From CAZDYP01 sp964509505 (GTDB lineage: Bacteria; Chloroflexota; Anaerolineae; JACRMK01): a DNA stretch of 17,927 bases. Below, piece after piece: positions 1 through 6,207 of the stretch. Within the stretch, counting starts at the first letter, position 1. Each line of letters begins with the position of its first letter. The translations under genes and the position numbers were made by a program. The stretch is from contig CAZDYP010000105.1 of the NCBI GenBank assembly GCA_964509505.1, forward strand, positions 1-17,927, read 5' to 3'. Below the pieces are notes generated by a model. The model ran no database searches. It saw only the letters and a program-made list of their open reading frames with translations, and was not told the origin of the DNA.

Positions 1-323
1 CGCTCCATGCGCTCCACATTCACCACGAACACAATCGCCCCGCCAACCTCTACTTCGACCGGCGTGGGCATATAGAGTTCGCCGGGCTCCATCACGGGCG
101 GCAAGGGATTCACGAATTGAGTGCGGCGATGACAATTCTCGCGGATGATGTTCAGCACCGCGCCAACCTTCTCATCCGAAACGCCGATGATCATGGTCGC
201 GTTGCCTTCGCGCAAAAAGCCGCCCGTCGTGCTGATGGTCGTAGATTGAAACCCCGCTTCTTTCAACGCTTCTGTTAAATCATGCGAGTCATCGCTGTTC
301 ACGATGCTAACAACGAGCTTCAT
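1..323 (-). CDS. darA: Cyclic-di-AMP receptor DarA/YaaQ family (partial, 3' end beyond window)
   Basis: Small PII-like signalling protein of the DarA (YaaQ, PstA) family, which binds the second messenger cyclic-di-AMP as a cytoplasmic trimer. About 107 residues are visible, nearly the usual full length of about 109, so only the last few residues are missing. The product starts MKLVVSIVNSDDSHDL and carries the family hallmark GGFLREGN at about residues 34-41, followed by TMIIGV and, near the end, PVEVEVGGAIVFVVNVER. The ATG at 321-323 is preceded by a strong Shine-Dalgarno (GGAGGGAGG on the minus strand, 326-334). It follows tmk in the same direction, the order also seen in Firmicutes, which supports the call. 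Its downstream target cannot be deduced here. Confidence 0.9.
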   Translation of the reverse strand, partial: MKLVVSIVNSDDSHDLTEALKEAGFQSTTISTTGGFLREGNATMIIGVSDEKVGAVLNIIRENCHRRTQFVNPLPPVMEPGELYMPTPVEVEVGGAIVFVVNVERME

Positions 324-344
324 CGCCTCCCTCCGTATTGAGTC

Positions 345-411
345 ATGGGTAATTCGTAACGGGTACTGGGAAACTAGAGATTCCCAATACCGATTACGAA
401 ATACGAATTTC
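345..411. repeat. Degenerate 7-bp repeat array, imperfect palindrome (between tmk and darA)
   Basis: On the minus strand this reads as 7-base units (TTCGTAT, TTCGTAA, TCGGTAT, TGGGAAT, CTCTAGT, TTCCCAG, TACCCGT, TACGAAT). The second half is roughly the reverse complement of the first, so it can form an imperfect hairpin centred near 375. It abuts the 164-bp inverted-repeat element at 412. Confidence 0.7.
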
Positions 412-575
412 TAATTAACGTCAATGTGGGATAAGGTTGCGGGCGATTGAACATCGCGCCGACTCACTGCGAAACCCGCCTGCGCGGGTACAGTTCCAGC
501 CGATGGAGGTTGGCTTGGCGCTGCGGTGCGCGCGCATTGCCTTCGCGGTGGCTTATCCCGCATTCACGTTAATTA
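412..575. mobile_element. MITE-like element with 24-bp terminal inverted repeats overlapping the tmk 3' end
   Basis: The ends at 412-435 and 552-575 are inverted copies of a 24-bp sequence with two mismatches; the outer part reads TAATTAACGT and the inner part GGGATAAG. The interior is about 116 bp with no credible gene and holds a small perfect hairpin (ACCCGC/GCGGGT, 474-489). The right end lies inside tmk and supplies its last eight codons and stop. Size and structure fit a non-autonomous relative of a DDE-type insertion sequence. The family is not assignable from what is visible and no clear target duplication can be fixed. Confidence 0.65.
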
Positions 576-1179
576 CTAAATCAAGCCGCCGACACAACTC
601 TGCCGTCACTACGTCTTTCGCTTGCGCCGCGTCAATCACAACCCAGCGTTCAGGTTCCTGCGCAGCGAGCGACAGATAGCCTTGTCGCACACGCTCGTGA
701 AATTCGAGCGTCTGCGCATCGAGGCGGTCAAAGGTCGCGTTCCCCTGCTGTTTGCGTCGCAAGCCCTCCGCTACATCTATGTCAAGATAGAACGTCAGGT
801 CGGGCGCAAGTCCACCTGTTGCAAACAACGTCACCTGACGCAACAAGTTCAAATCCAAGCCACGTCCATAGCCTTGATAGGCTAAACTCGAATCGGCGTA
901 GCGGTCACACAACACGATGCGCCCTGCTTGCAACTGCGGGCGAATGAATTGCTGCACGTGCTGCGCGCGCGACGCTGAGAACAACAAGAACTCTGTGGTC
1001 GCGTGCATCTCCGTATGCGCTGGCGAGAGAATGAGCTGGCGAATCAAATCGCTAAGGCGCGTGCCGCCCGGTTCGCGCGTCTGCACGCAAGGCAGTTGGC
1101 GTTGCGTCAAATAAGCGCACACCGCGCGTAGCTGCGTGGACTTACCGCTGCCTTCGGGTCCTTCAAACGTGATGAACAT
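553..1179 (-). CDS. tmk: Thymidylate kinase (dTMP kinase)
   Basis: Phosphorylates dTMP to dTDP with ATP in dTTP synthesis; cytoplasmic. At 208 residues it has the normal family length. Visible motifs are the P-loop GPEGSGKST at 7-15, REPGGT at 35-40, the substrate-binding DRYADSSLAYQGYGRG from about 92, and an Arg-rich LID segment around 141-153. The start MFITFEG is the canonical N-terminus of this family, so ATG 1177-1179 is right even though no Shine-Dalgarno precedes it; a 7-bp repeat array lies just upstream. The last eight residues (LVINVNAG) and the stop are encoded by the end of a MITE-like element, so the ancestral C-terminus was probably replaced. All catalytic regions are intact and darA follows in the same direction. 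Confidence 0.96.
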   Translation of the reverse strand: MFITFEGPEGSGKSTQLRAVCAYLTQRQLPCVQTREPGGTRLSDLIRQLILSPAHTEMHATTEFLLFSASRAQHVQQFIRPQLQAGRIVLCDRYADSSLAYQGYGRGLDLNLLRQVTLFATGGLAPDLTFYLDIDVAEGLRRKQQGNATFDRLDAQTLEFHERVRQGYLSLAAQEPERWVVIDAAQAKDVVTAELCRRLDLVINVNAG

Positions 1180-1182
1180 ACT

Positions 1183-1255
1183 TAGTCGCTAGTCGCTAGT
1201 CGTGAGTCATTAGTCGTTAGTCGCTAGTGACTAACGACTAACCACTAGCGGCTAG
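1183..1255. repeat. 7-bp repeat array (TAGTCGC type), palindromic, between the R3H ATPase gene and tmk
   Basis: Starts with TAGTCGC units and variants (TAGTCGT, GAGTCAT) and ends with their reverse-complement type (TAACGAC, TAACCAC, TAGCGGC), so the whole can fold into a long imperfect hairpin. Its left edge is 3 bp from the tmk start codon. Its right edge contains the stop codon of the upstream ATPase gene at 1245-1247. Confidence 0.85.
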
Positions 1256-2855
1256 AGTAGATTCGCACCGAACGATTGGGCTCTTTGCCTTGACTGGTCG
1301 AGAGCAAATTCGAGGCGCGCGCGAGTTCGTGTTGGCGACGGCGCACGAATGCGTTTTGCGGCGACAGGTCAACCGCATCTTTCTTGCCGTTCAGGATGTC
1401 GTCAATCGCCTGTTGCGTTTCTTCAGCTGCCTCGTCGAATGGCTCTTCTCTGTATTCGCGCTCAAGTCCGAAGATGTCCGCCAAACAACTTTCTAGCTGC
1501 GCCGTGCTGTTGGTGCGCAAAACGTAAATCGGGATGCTGCGCCGCTCGGCTTCGCTAATGCGCTGCGGGCGCTTGCGGTAGTAATTTTTCAGCGTCAACA
1601 CGACATCGGCTTCATCCAATTCGTTGACGACCAGCACCGACAAGTTCATGCCGCGCGCGACTTGTTGCAGCCGGCTTTGGCTTACGCCATAGGGATAGGC
1701 GCGTAACGTCTGCGTGATTTTTTTCGACGCGACAGGCGCCTCAGTTGTTAGCGGATGGCGCGCCACACTTGGCGCTTCCGCTTGCGGCGCAAATGGCAAG
1801 GTAGTCTGCGGGAGCGGCGCTTGCGCGCCTGCGCCGTCGCCGCGTGGACGCGGCGGCGGTTTCGGACGCTCGACGACGATTTGCCCCGCCTCATCGCGCG
1901 CGCGCAATTCGGGCGCAGGTTGTCTGCCGCGCAGCAATTGGTCAACGGCGACTGCGACATCGTGATGCACAACGAGGCGATCACGCGCTTGAATTTCGAC
2001 GAGCACTTCAAAGGTTGGCGGCGCTTTGCGTTCGAGGATGGACTTTTGTGTGCCGCGCCGGCGCGCCTCTTCGTCGGAGAGTGTGACGCTTTGAATGCCG
2101 CCGATGAGGTCGGCGAGCGTCGGGTTCATCATCAAATTTTCGAGTGTGTTGCCGTGCGCCGTGCCAATGAGCTGCACGCCGCGCTCGGCGATGGTGCGCG
2201 CCGCTTCGGCTTCGAGCTCACGCCCGATTTCGTCAATGACGATGACTTCGGGCATGTGATTCTCGACGGCTTCGATCATCACCTCATGTTGCAGCGTCGG
2301 CGTAGCAACCTGCATGCGGCGCGAGTGTCCAATCGAAGGATGGGGAATGTCGCCATCGCCGCCGATTTCATTCGAAGTGTCCACAATAACCACGCGTTTG
2401 GCGTCGCTGAGGACGCGCGCCGATTCGCGCAACATCGTCGTCTTGCCAATGCCAGGCCGTCCCAGCAGTAGCACGCTCTTGCCGCTCTTCACCAAATCTT
2501 CGATGATCTCGATGGTGCCATAGACGGCGCGCCCGACTCGGCACGTCAGTCCAATGATTTTGCGTTGGCGATTGCGAATGGCGGAGATGCGATGCAAGGT
2601 GCGCGCGATGCCCGCGCGGTTGTCGTCGCCAAACTCGCCGATGCGCTGCACGACGTACTCAATTTCGGATGCGCTTACTTCGCCTTCGCTCAAATCCGTT
2701 TCATGGTCAACGTAACGCGCTTCGGGAGGGCGTCCCAAGTCCATCACAATTTCTAGTAAGGTATCAAATTTGTTTTCTGCTCGTAACGCCTCGCTGATGG
2801 TAGGCGGCAGCACACTCATCAGGGTTTCGAGGTCGTCGGTAATTTCGTATTGCAT
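1245..2855 (-). CDS. Ycf45/SpoIIIAA-like AAA ATPase with C-terminal R3H domain
   Basis: A 536-residue P-loop ATPase of the family shared by cyanobacteria, plastids (Ycf45) and Chloroflexota, related to the SpoIIIAA ATPase core; exact function is not established. Walker A GRPGIGKTT is at 132-140, preceded by IIGLTCRVGRAVYGT, and Walker B VIVIDEIGRE at about 204-213. A Pro-rich linker spans roughly 340-385. The C-terminus is an R3H nucleic-acid-binding domain (RRRQHELARASNLLSTSQG, then EPNRSVRIY). The domain is complete, but the last residues and the TAG stop fall inside the 7-bp repeat array. The ATG at 2853-2855 has no visible Shine-Dalgarno and also follows a repeat array. Single-stranded nucleic-acid binding is inferred from the R3H domain. 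It lies upstream of tmk in the same direction. Confidence 0.88.
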   Translation of the reverse strand: MQYEITDDLETLMSVLPPTISEALRAENKFDTLLEIVMDLGRPPEARYVDHETDLSEGEVSASEIEYVVQRIGEFGDDNRAGIARTLHRISAIRNRQRKIIGLTCRVGRAVYGTIEIIEDLVKSGKSVLLLGRPGIGKTTMLRESARVLSDAKRVVIVDTSNEIGGDGDIPHPSIGHSRRMQVATPTLQHEVMIEAVENHMPEVIVIDEIGRELEAEAARTIAERGVQLIGTAHGNTLENLMMNPTLADLIGGIQSVTLSDEEARRRGTQKSILERKAPPTFEVLVEIQARDRLVVHHDVAVAVDQLLRGRQPAPELRARDEAGQIVVERPKPPPRPRGDGAGAQAPLPQTTLPFAPQAEAPSVARHPLTTEAPVASKKITQTLRAYPYGVSQSRLQQVARGMNLSVLVVNELDEADVVLTLKNYYRKRPQRISEAERRSIPIYVLRTNSTAQLESCLADIFGLEREYREEPFDEAAEETQQAIDDILNGKKDAVDLSPQNAFVRRRQHELARASNLLSTSQGKEPNRSVRIYSSR

Positions 2856-2859
2856 GATT

Positions 2860-2893
2860 TAGCTATTGGAGATTAGAGATTAGCGATTGGGCG
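2860..2893. repeat. 7-bp repeat array (TAGAGAT/TAGCGAT type)
   Basis: Consecutive 7-base units TAGCTAT, TGGAGAT, TAGAGAT, TAGCGAT and TGGGCG. There is no inverted half. The array covers the last codons and stop of the GNAT-like gene and reaches to within a few bases of the R3H ATPase start codon. Confidence 0.7.
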
Positions 2894-3925
2894 CGAATCT
2901 CCTGATAAACATTCCTCGGTGACTGATTCGGTGAGGCGCGTTATCTGCGTCGTAGTGCGCATCTTCGCATTGACGGCAACAGACAAGGGTTTGAGAACAG
3001 GCTTTTTGATCAGCACGGTCGTGTGCTTGACCATGAGCAGCTCGGTTGCCAACGGCGCGCAGCCCGCACGCAGAATCGCGCCCGACAATTCGCTTTGATA
3101 TTCGCGCACACTGAAATAAATGCGCTGGCTGCGTGACGGTGTCAAACTGATGGCTTCTTGAACGAGCGCATCGGTGTGCTCTAAGGCGTTTGGATGCACT
3201 AGCATTTTCAACCAACAAGCGTTCTCGCCGCGAATCAATCGTAAGGCCGCACGCACTTCGTCTTTCACTTCCCACACGTAACGCTGTTCCCACCGTCGTC
3301 CCCAGCCTTCGCGGTAGGGCGCGTCGGCGTGGCTTTGCGGCATATTCTCCGCCAGCTGCACCAGCTTCGGCGTGACGGCGCTGTAAAATTGACCAACCGC
3401 CCAAATGTCGCGTGGACGTTGCAAGCGCCAAAAAACAGGCTTCGTGTTTTTGTTGACGGGCTCGCCATTATGCACACGCTCGTAAACCCGCGAGCGCGCA
3501 TACGCGCTGAAGCCCAATTGCCAAAACAAATCCAATTCAGGCGTGTCGTCCAGCAAGCGCGCATACACGCGCTGCACTTCATGCTCGCCAACGGCTTTGA
3601 TGAAATGGGTTAAGAGCTGTCGCCAAATATGTGCGGCATCCACGCCATTCGCTTTTTGCAATGAGGGCGCACAGAAAATCAAGTCGGCGTCGTTGCGCTC
3701 GCGTCGTTCACGATACTGCAAATAGCCGACGAGGTTCGCGCTTTCGCCCGTCTCATCCATGACAAAGGTGCGGACGCTGCGGCTGCTGAAGGGCCAGAGC
3801 GTGGACATAGCGGCAGTGCCCGGATGAGGGGGCCACAGCAACGCGCGTTTCAAATCAAGATACACGCCGCGATCTTGCAACTGCGTCAGCAAGAGCGCAT
3901 CAGGTAAACGAAATGGGCGAATCAA
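2873..3925 (-). CDS. GNAT-like acetyltransferase-related protein
   Basis: About 350 residues. It resembles hypothetical proteins of Chloroflexota annotated as GNAT N-acetyltransferases, which typically begin MIRPFRLPDALLL as here. The middle (YARLLDDTPELDLFWQLGFSAYARSRVY) has the look of a GNAT core, and a second GNAT-like half may follow (about 230-320), but no clear acetyl-CoA-binding RxxGxG loop is visible, so activity and substrate are unknown. The longest frame opens at TTG 3946. TTG 3925 is preferred because it gives the family N-terminus and has a GGAG seven bases upstream. That GGAG lies in a 7-bp repeat array. The C-terminal residues (PIANL) and stop lie in another array. The gene shares direction and close spacing with the R3H ATPase gene. 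Confidence 0.7.
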   Translation of the reverse strand: MIRPFRLPDALLLTQLQDRGVYLDLKRALLWPPHPGTAAMSTLWPFSSRSVRTFVMDETGESANLVGYLQYRERRERNDADLIFCAPSLQKANGVDAAHIWRQLLTHFIKAVGEHEVQRVYARLLDDTPELDLFWQLGFSAYARSRVYERVHNGEPVNKNTKPVFWRLQRPRDIWAVGQFYSAVTPKLVQLAENMPQSHADAPYREGWGRRWEQRYVWEVKDEVRAALRLIRGENACWLKMLVHPNALEHTDALVQEAISLTPSRSQRIYFSVREYQSELSGAILRAGCAPLATELLMVKHTTVLIKKPVLKPLSVAVNAKMRTTTQITRLTESVTEECLSGDSRPIANL

Positions 3926-3930
3926 CAGAA

Positions 3931-3965
3931 AACTCCAAACGTCCAACGTCTAACTCCAACTTCCC
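3931..3965. repeat. 7-bp repeat array (AACTCCA/AACGTCC type)
   Basis: Five units in exact register: AACTCCA 3931, AACGTCC 3938, AACGTCT 3945, AACTCCA 3952, ACTTCCC 3959. On the minus strand the units read TGGAGTT and GGACGTT and provide both the GGAG in front of TTG 3925 and the alternative TTG start at 3946 of the GNAT-like gene. Confidence 0.8.
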
Positions 3966-3974
3966 AGCCTAGTA

Positions 3975-4092
3975 AGAAACCCGTCCATAGCTAAATCATG
4001 GACGGGTTTAAGCCCACGAGACACTAGACATGTGGCGCTGCGGCAGACGATGATTCTGTCAATGCAGCCACAATCGTCATATCGGGTCTCTA
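3975..4092 (-). ncRNA. Highly structured intergenic segment; possible omega-RNA/transposon-end relic or terminator
   Basis: Read on the minus strand, three nested or overlapping pairings are visible: GAGAC 4090-4086 with GTCTC 4022-4018; GACGAT 4078-4073 with ATCGTC 4051-4046; and TGTGGCTGC 4072-4064 with GCAGCGCCACA 4041-4031, which together give a pseudoknot-like arrangement. A perfect 12-bp hairpin follows (AAACCCGTCCAT 4009-3998 with ATGGACGGGTTT 3988-3977), trailed by CTTACT. A CCCGTCC...GGACGGG hairpin at a structured 3' end recalls the right ends and guide-scaffold RNAs of IS200/IS605-type tnpB elements. No tnpB gene is present. The last hairpin alone could act as a terminator after the HTH gene. 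Confidence 0.4.
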
Positions 4093-4107
4093 TCCTCTCT
4101 ACCACAT

Positions 4108-4758
4108 TTAAATGCCCAGTAAACGATTCAGCCAATCCTTCTTCAATTCCAGCTGACGTAAGCGCAACTCTATGAGACGGCGTTCGTCTTGTTGTTGTGT
4201 CCGCAAGTCGTTCAATGCTTGTTGATGCAGCCGCAATTCGTCTAGCTCTTGTTCCAACTTCAACAGGCGTTCGCGCAGCCGCGTGTTCTCTTCTTTCAAA
4301 TTGAAATTGTCTTGAATGATCACGCCCAACAAGCTGCGATTGGTTTGCTGGCTGTTCAAGATCGCTTCTTGTCCCGCCGCGAAGCCTTGCAGCATATCGC
4401 GCAACACCGACACGGGTTGCTGCTGCGCTTCTATCAGAGCCTGCTCGCGCTCCTCAGCCGTGACGATGGTTGGCTTCGTTGGGTCGTGATGGTTCGGATT
4501 GGCTGCTGAGTTATTTTTTAAGTGTGTCGCCACTTCTGCCGCCGATTTGCCTTGCGCCAACAACTCTTTAACCGTTTGCAGTTTCTTTACGTCCCCTGCT
4601 GTATAACGATCTGACGCGGAGCCAACCGCCGAAGCCGACAATTGCGCGGCAAACTCCCTCGTCCAACGCTTCAATTGATTCACCGAGATATTGAGTTGGT
4701 GCGCCACAGTGTGTGGCGACAGAAGTTGCGGATCCGCCATAGAGTCTGCAGATAGCAT
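4108..4758 (-). CDS. MerR-type HTH protein with C-terminal coiled coil
   Basis: A 216-residue protein with an N-terminal MerR-like winged helix: LLSPHTVAHQLNISVNQLKRW from about residue 12, then DRYTAGDVKKLQTVKELL, which matches the helix-turn-helix and wing of MerR relatives. A polar linker follows, then a long coiled coil from about 150 to 208, rich in Glu, Leu, Gln and Arg (ENTRLRERLLKLEQELDELR). No MerR metal-binding cysteines or effector domain are present. It probably binds DNA as a coiled-coil dimer, as in RacA-like proteins; the target is unknown. The start at 4756-4758 or the internal ATG at 4738-4740 are both possible, neither with a Shine-Dalgarno; a repeat array fills the upstream junction. 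Confidence 0.75.
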   Translation of the reverse strand: MLSADSMADPQLLSPHTVAHQLNISVNQLKRWTREFAAQLSASAVGSASDRYTAGDVKKLQTVKELLAQGKSAAEVATHLKNNSAANPNHHDPTKPTIVTAEEREQALIEAQQQPVSVLRDMLQGFAAGQEAILNSQQTNRSLLGVIIQDNFNLKEENTRLRERLLKLEQELDELRLHQQALNDLRTQQQDERRLIELRLRQLELKKDWLNRLLGI

Positions 4759-4848
4759 TTAGCCGACGGCAGGTAATGAATGACTTATAGCTGATTGCGA
4801 ATAGCGCATGGTGTCTGGCTAATGCCATTCGCTATCTACCATCCGCTA
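4759..4848. repeat. 7-bp repeat array with inverted half (between DUF1232 and MerR-like genes)
   Basis: On the minus strand the junction reads in units such as TAGCGGA, TGGTAGA, TAGCGAA, TGGCATT, AGCCAGA, CACCATG, CGCTATT, CGCAATC. The TAGCGAATGG part pairs with CCATGCGCTATTCGC further on, giving an imperfect hairpin. The DUF1232 stop codon (4846-4848) is the first three bases of the array, and the MerR-like start codon follows its end directly. Confidence 0.65.
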
Positions 4849-5217
4849 GTGGTCGTCCACCACGCGATAGGTTCCGTCAATCGTCTCGCCTTTGGCTTGG
4901 GATGGCGCGCCGCTGCTGCCTAGCTGTTGGCGATACCGCTCGACGATGTCGGAGGGTGACAGAGCGATGAAACCGCGAATGCCAATGATTAACAGCGTCA
5001 AATCGTCCACGACGCCCAATGGACCGAAAACGGCTTCAGGCACGAAATCAACGGGTGACAAAATGTAAAGGAACGTGATAATTGGAATCAGCTTGGTCAA
5101 CACAGGCACACGCGGATCCGTTAGTAATTTCCATGCGAGTTGCCCTATGCGTACCAGTTCAGCCCCCAACCCTGCTCTGTTGACAGGATTGGGTGATGGT
5201 GTGGGGGGATTGCTCAT
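4846..5217 (-). CDS. DUF1232 (YkvA-like) small membrane protein
   Basis: A 123-residue protein with a DUF1232 domain at about 30-85: KLLTDPRVPVLTKLIPII, then YILSPVDFVPEAV and GVVDDLTLLIIG. The SPVDFxP...GxxDD pattern is diagnostic. Two hydrophobic stretches (about 40-56 and 67-85) suggest membrane association; molecular function is unknown. The frame is open further upstream, but ATG 5215-5217 is chosen because AGGAGGT sits just before it and a good promoter (5257-5285) lies upstream. It is the first gene of the minus-strand cluster. Its stop codon is the first trinucleotide of a 7-bp repeat array. Confidence 0.88.
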   Translation of the reverse strand: MSNPPTPSPNPVNRAGLGAELVRIGQLAWKLLTDPRVPVLTKLIPIITFLYILSPVDFVPEAVFGPLGVVDDLTLLIIGIRGFIALSPSDIVERYRQQLGSSGAPSQAKGETIDGTYRVVDDH

Positions 5218-5256
5218 AGCGTACCTCCTGAACAGCCTGTCAGACCTGACGCACTC

Positions 5257-5285
5257 ATTATAGTTGACGCCCATTGATTTGGCAA
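5257..5285 (-). promoter_or_regulatory. Sigma-70-type promoter for the minus-strand cluster
   Basis: On the minus strand, TTGCCA (5285-5280), a 17-bp spacer, then a perfect TATAAT (5262-5257). It lies about 40 bp upstream of the DUF1232 start codon and its AGGAGGT. Its -35 box covers the same bases as that of a divergent promoter. Confidence 0.7.
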
Positions 5286-5306
5286 TACCCTACGTGCCTA
5301 TATAAT
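5279..5306 (+). promoter_or_regulatory. Sigma-70-type promoter for the PDZ-protein gene, back-to-back with the minus-strand promoter
   Basis: TTGGCA (5279-5284), a 16-bp spacer, then a perfect TATAAT (5301-5306), about 100 bp upstream of the GTG start of the PDZ gene. The palindromic core TTGGCAA/TTGCCAA at 5279-5285 serves as the -35 box in both directions. Confidence 0.65.
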
Positions 5307-5411
5307 CAATGCTCTGAGCTCTCATCATTCTTTCATATTTTCATCACGCGCATTTAACCGTTCTTGCTTTACAATTAAACACAGCTGTTTCTACGTGTTT
5401 GAAAGGTCACC

Positions 5412-5987
5412 GTGAATAGATCAACCGTTGTTATCCTGATTGTGGGCGCCATGGTCTTAAGCCTCTGCAGTGGCGCATTCGCTGGCGGCATCGCAGGTTT
5501 CGTGGCAGGACGCTTTAGCGCGTTCGGAGCGCGCCGCTTGGCGCCGCTTGGCTATCGCTATGGCGCGCCGCTGCCCCGCCCCTTCTTCAGTCAACCGAAT
5601 CCTCGCAACCAACCCAATCAACCCAATCCGCCGCAAACACCGCCTAATCAACGCAACGCGCCTCCACCTCCATCCCCGCTTGGACAAGCGCAGGTCGTGG
5701 TCGTCGAGGTCGTGAGAGATTCGCCCGCCGCGCAAGGAGGTTTGCAAGTTAACGATGTCATCGTTTCATTTGAGGGGCAAACCATCACCAATCAAGCTCA
5801 ACTCACAAGTCTCATTGGTCAACGTCAAGCGGGCGACCTCGTGACGCTGCAAGTGCGACGCAACAACGAGCTGCGCACATTCAACATCAAACTCGGGGCG
5901 AATCCCACAGGCGGCACAGGCGCATATCTCGGCGTGCGACTCATACTGAGACCCATCAATGCGCCCGTGCCGCGCCAATCGAATTGA
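5412..5987 (+). CDS. Membrane-anchored PDZ-domain protein without protease domain
   Basis: A 191-residue protein with an N-terminal hydrophobic segment (about 5-33, a signal anchor or signal peptide), a Pro/Asn-rich spacer (about 53-92) and one PDZ domain (about 93-162). The PDZ part resembles the C-terminal PDZ domains of HtrA/DegP proteins (VVRDSPAAQGGLQVNDVIVSF, then GQTITNQAQLTSLIG and VTLQVRRNNELRTFNIKLG), but no serine-protease domain precedes it and there is no room for one. It is therefore probably a peptide-binding adaptor at the outer face of the membrane. The start is GTG with AAAGG (5402-5406) just upstream. It stands alone behind its own promoter, divergent from the DUF1232 cluster. 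Confidence 0.82.
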   Translation: MNRSTVVILIVGAMVLSLCSGAFAGGIAGFVAGRFSAFGARRLAPLGYRYGAPLPRPFFSQPNPRNQPNQPNPPQTPPNQRNAPPPPSPLGQAQVVVVEVVRDSPAAQGGLQVNDVIVSFEGQTITNQAQLTSLIGQRQAGDLVTLQVRRNNELRTFNIKLGANPTGGTGAYLGVRLILRPINAPVPRQSN

Positions 5988-6011
5988 GAGCGAACTTCCG
6001 AAGCCTTGTCT

Positions 6012-6039
6012 TTGTCACGCATCTTATTTTATCTATTAT
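6012..6039 (+). promoter_or_regulatory. Candidate promoter upstream of the adaptor gene
   Basis: TTGTCA (6012-6017), a 16-bp spacer, then TATTAT (6034-6039). It lies in the 220-bp gap before the adaptor gene and upstream of a REP-like element, so the transcript leader would contain that hairpin. Confidence 0.45.
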
Positions 6040-6072
6040 CCCGCTTATCAATCAAAGCATAAAGGTTCTATT

Positions 6073-6154
6073 GACTTTGGTGTAGAAGCATCCTGAGCTG
6101 GTCGAAGGGTGAGGCGATTCCACAACCTGCATGGGTTGACACGCTCACCATGCT
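6073..6154 (+). repeat. REP-like hairpin element, left copy of an inverted pair
   Basis: Contains the widespread motif CCTGAGC..GTCGAAGGGTG followed by CATGG and GACACGCTCACCATG, so the two halves pair into a hairpin (GAGC..GTCGA with a degenerate partner). It aligns over roughly 80 bp with the reverse complement of 10279-10365, including the flanking GACTTTG.TGTAGAA block. Confidence 0.75.
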
Positions 6155-6207
6155 GCCAGCCCTACGCCCAAGCCAGCAGACCCAGCATAAAGCATAAGGA
6201 GCGAACT

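Noticed and set aside
437..679. 80-codon plus-strand open frame
   Set aside because: Spans the MITE-like element and antisense tmk; no coding signal.
1755..2471. 238-codon open frame on the plus strand
   Set aside because: Lies entirely antisense to the R3H ATPase, whose Walker motifs and R3H domain are certain; Arg/Ala-rich with no recognisable domain.
3950..4135. 61-codon minus-strand open frame through the structured segment
   Set aside because: No similarity recognised, overlaps the end of the MerR-like gene, and the sequence is better explained by RNA stems than by coding.
6109..6207. N-terminal extension of the adaptor protein
   Set aside because: It would encode the REP-like element; the internal ATG 6208 has AAGGAG and is followed directly by the membrane anchor.
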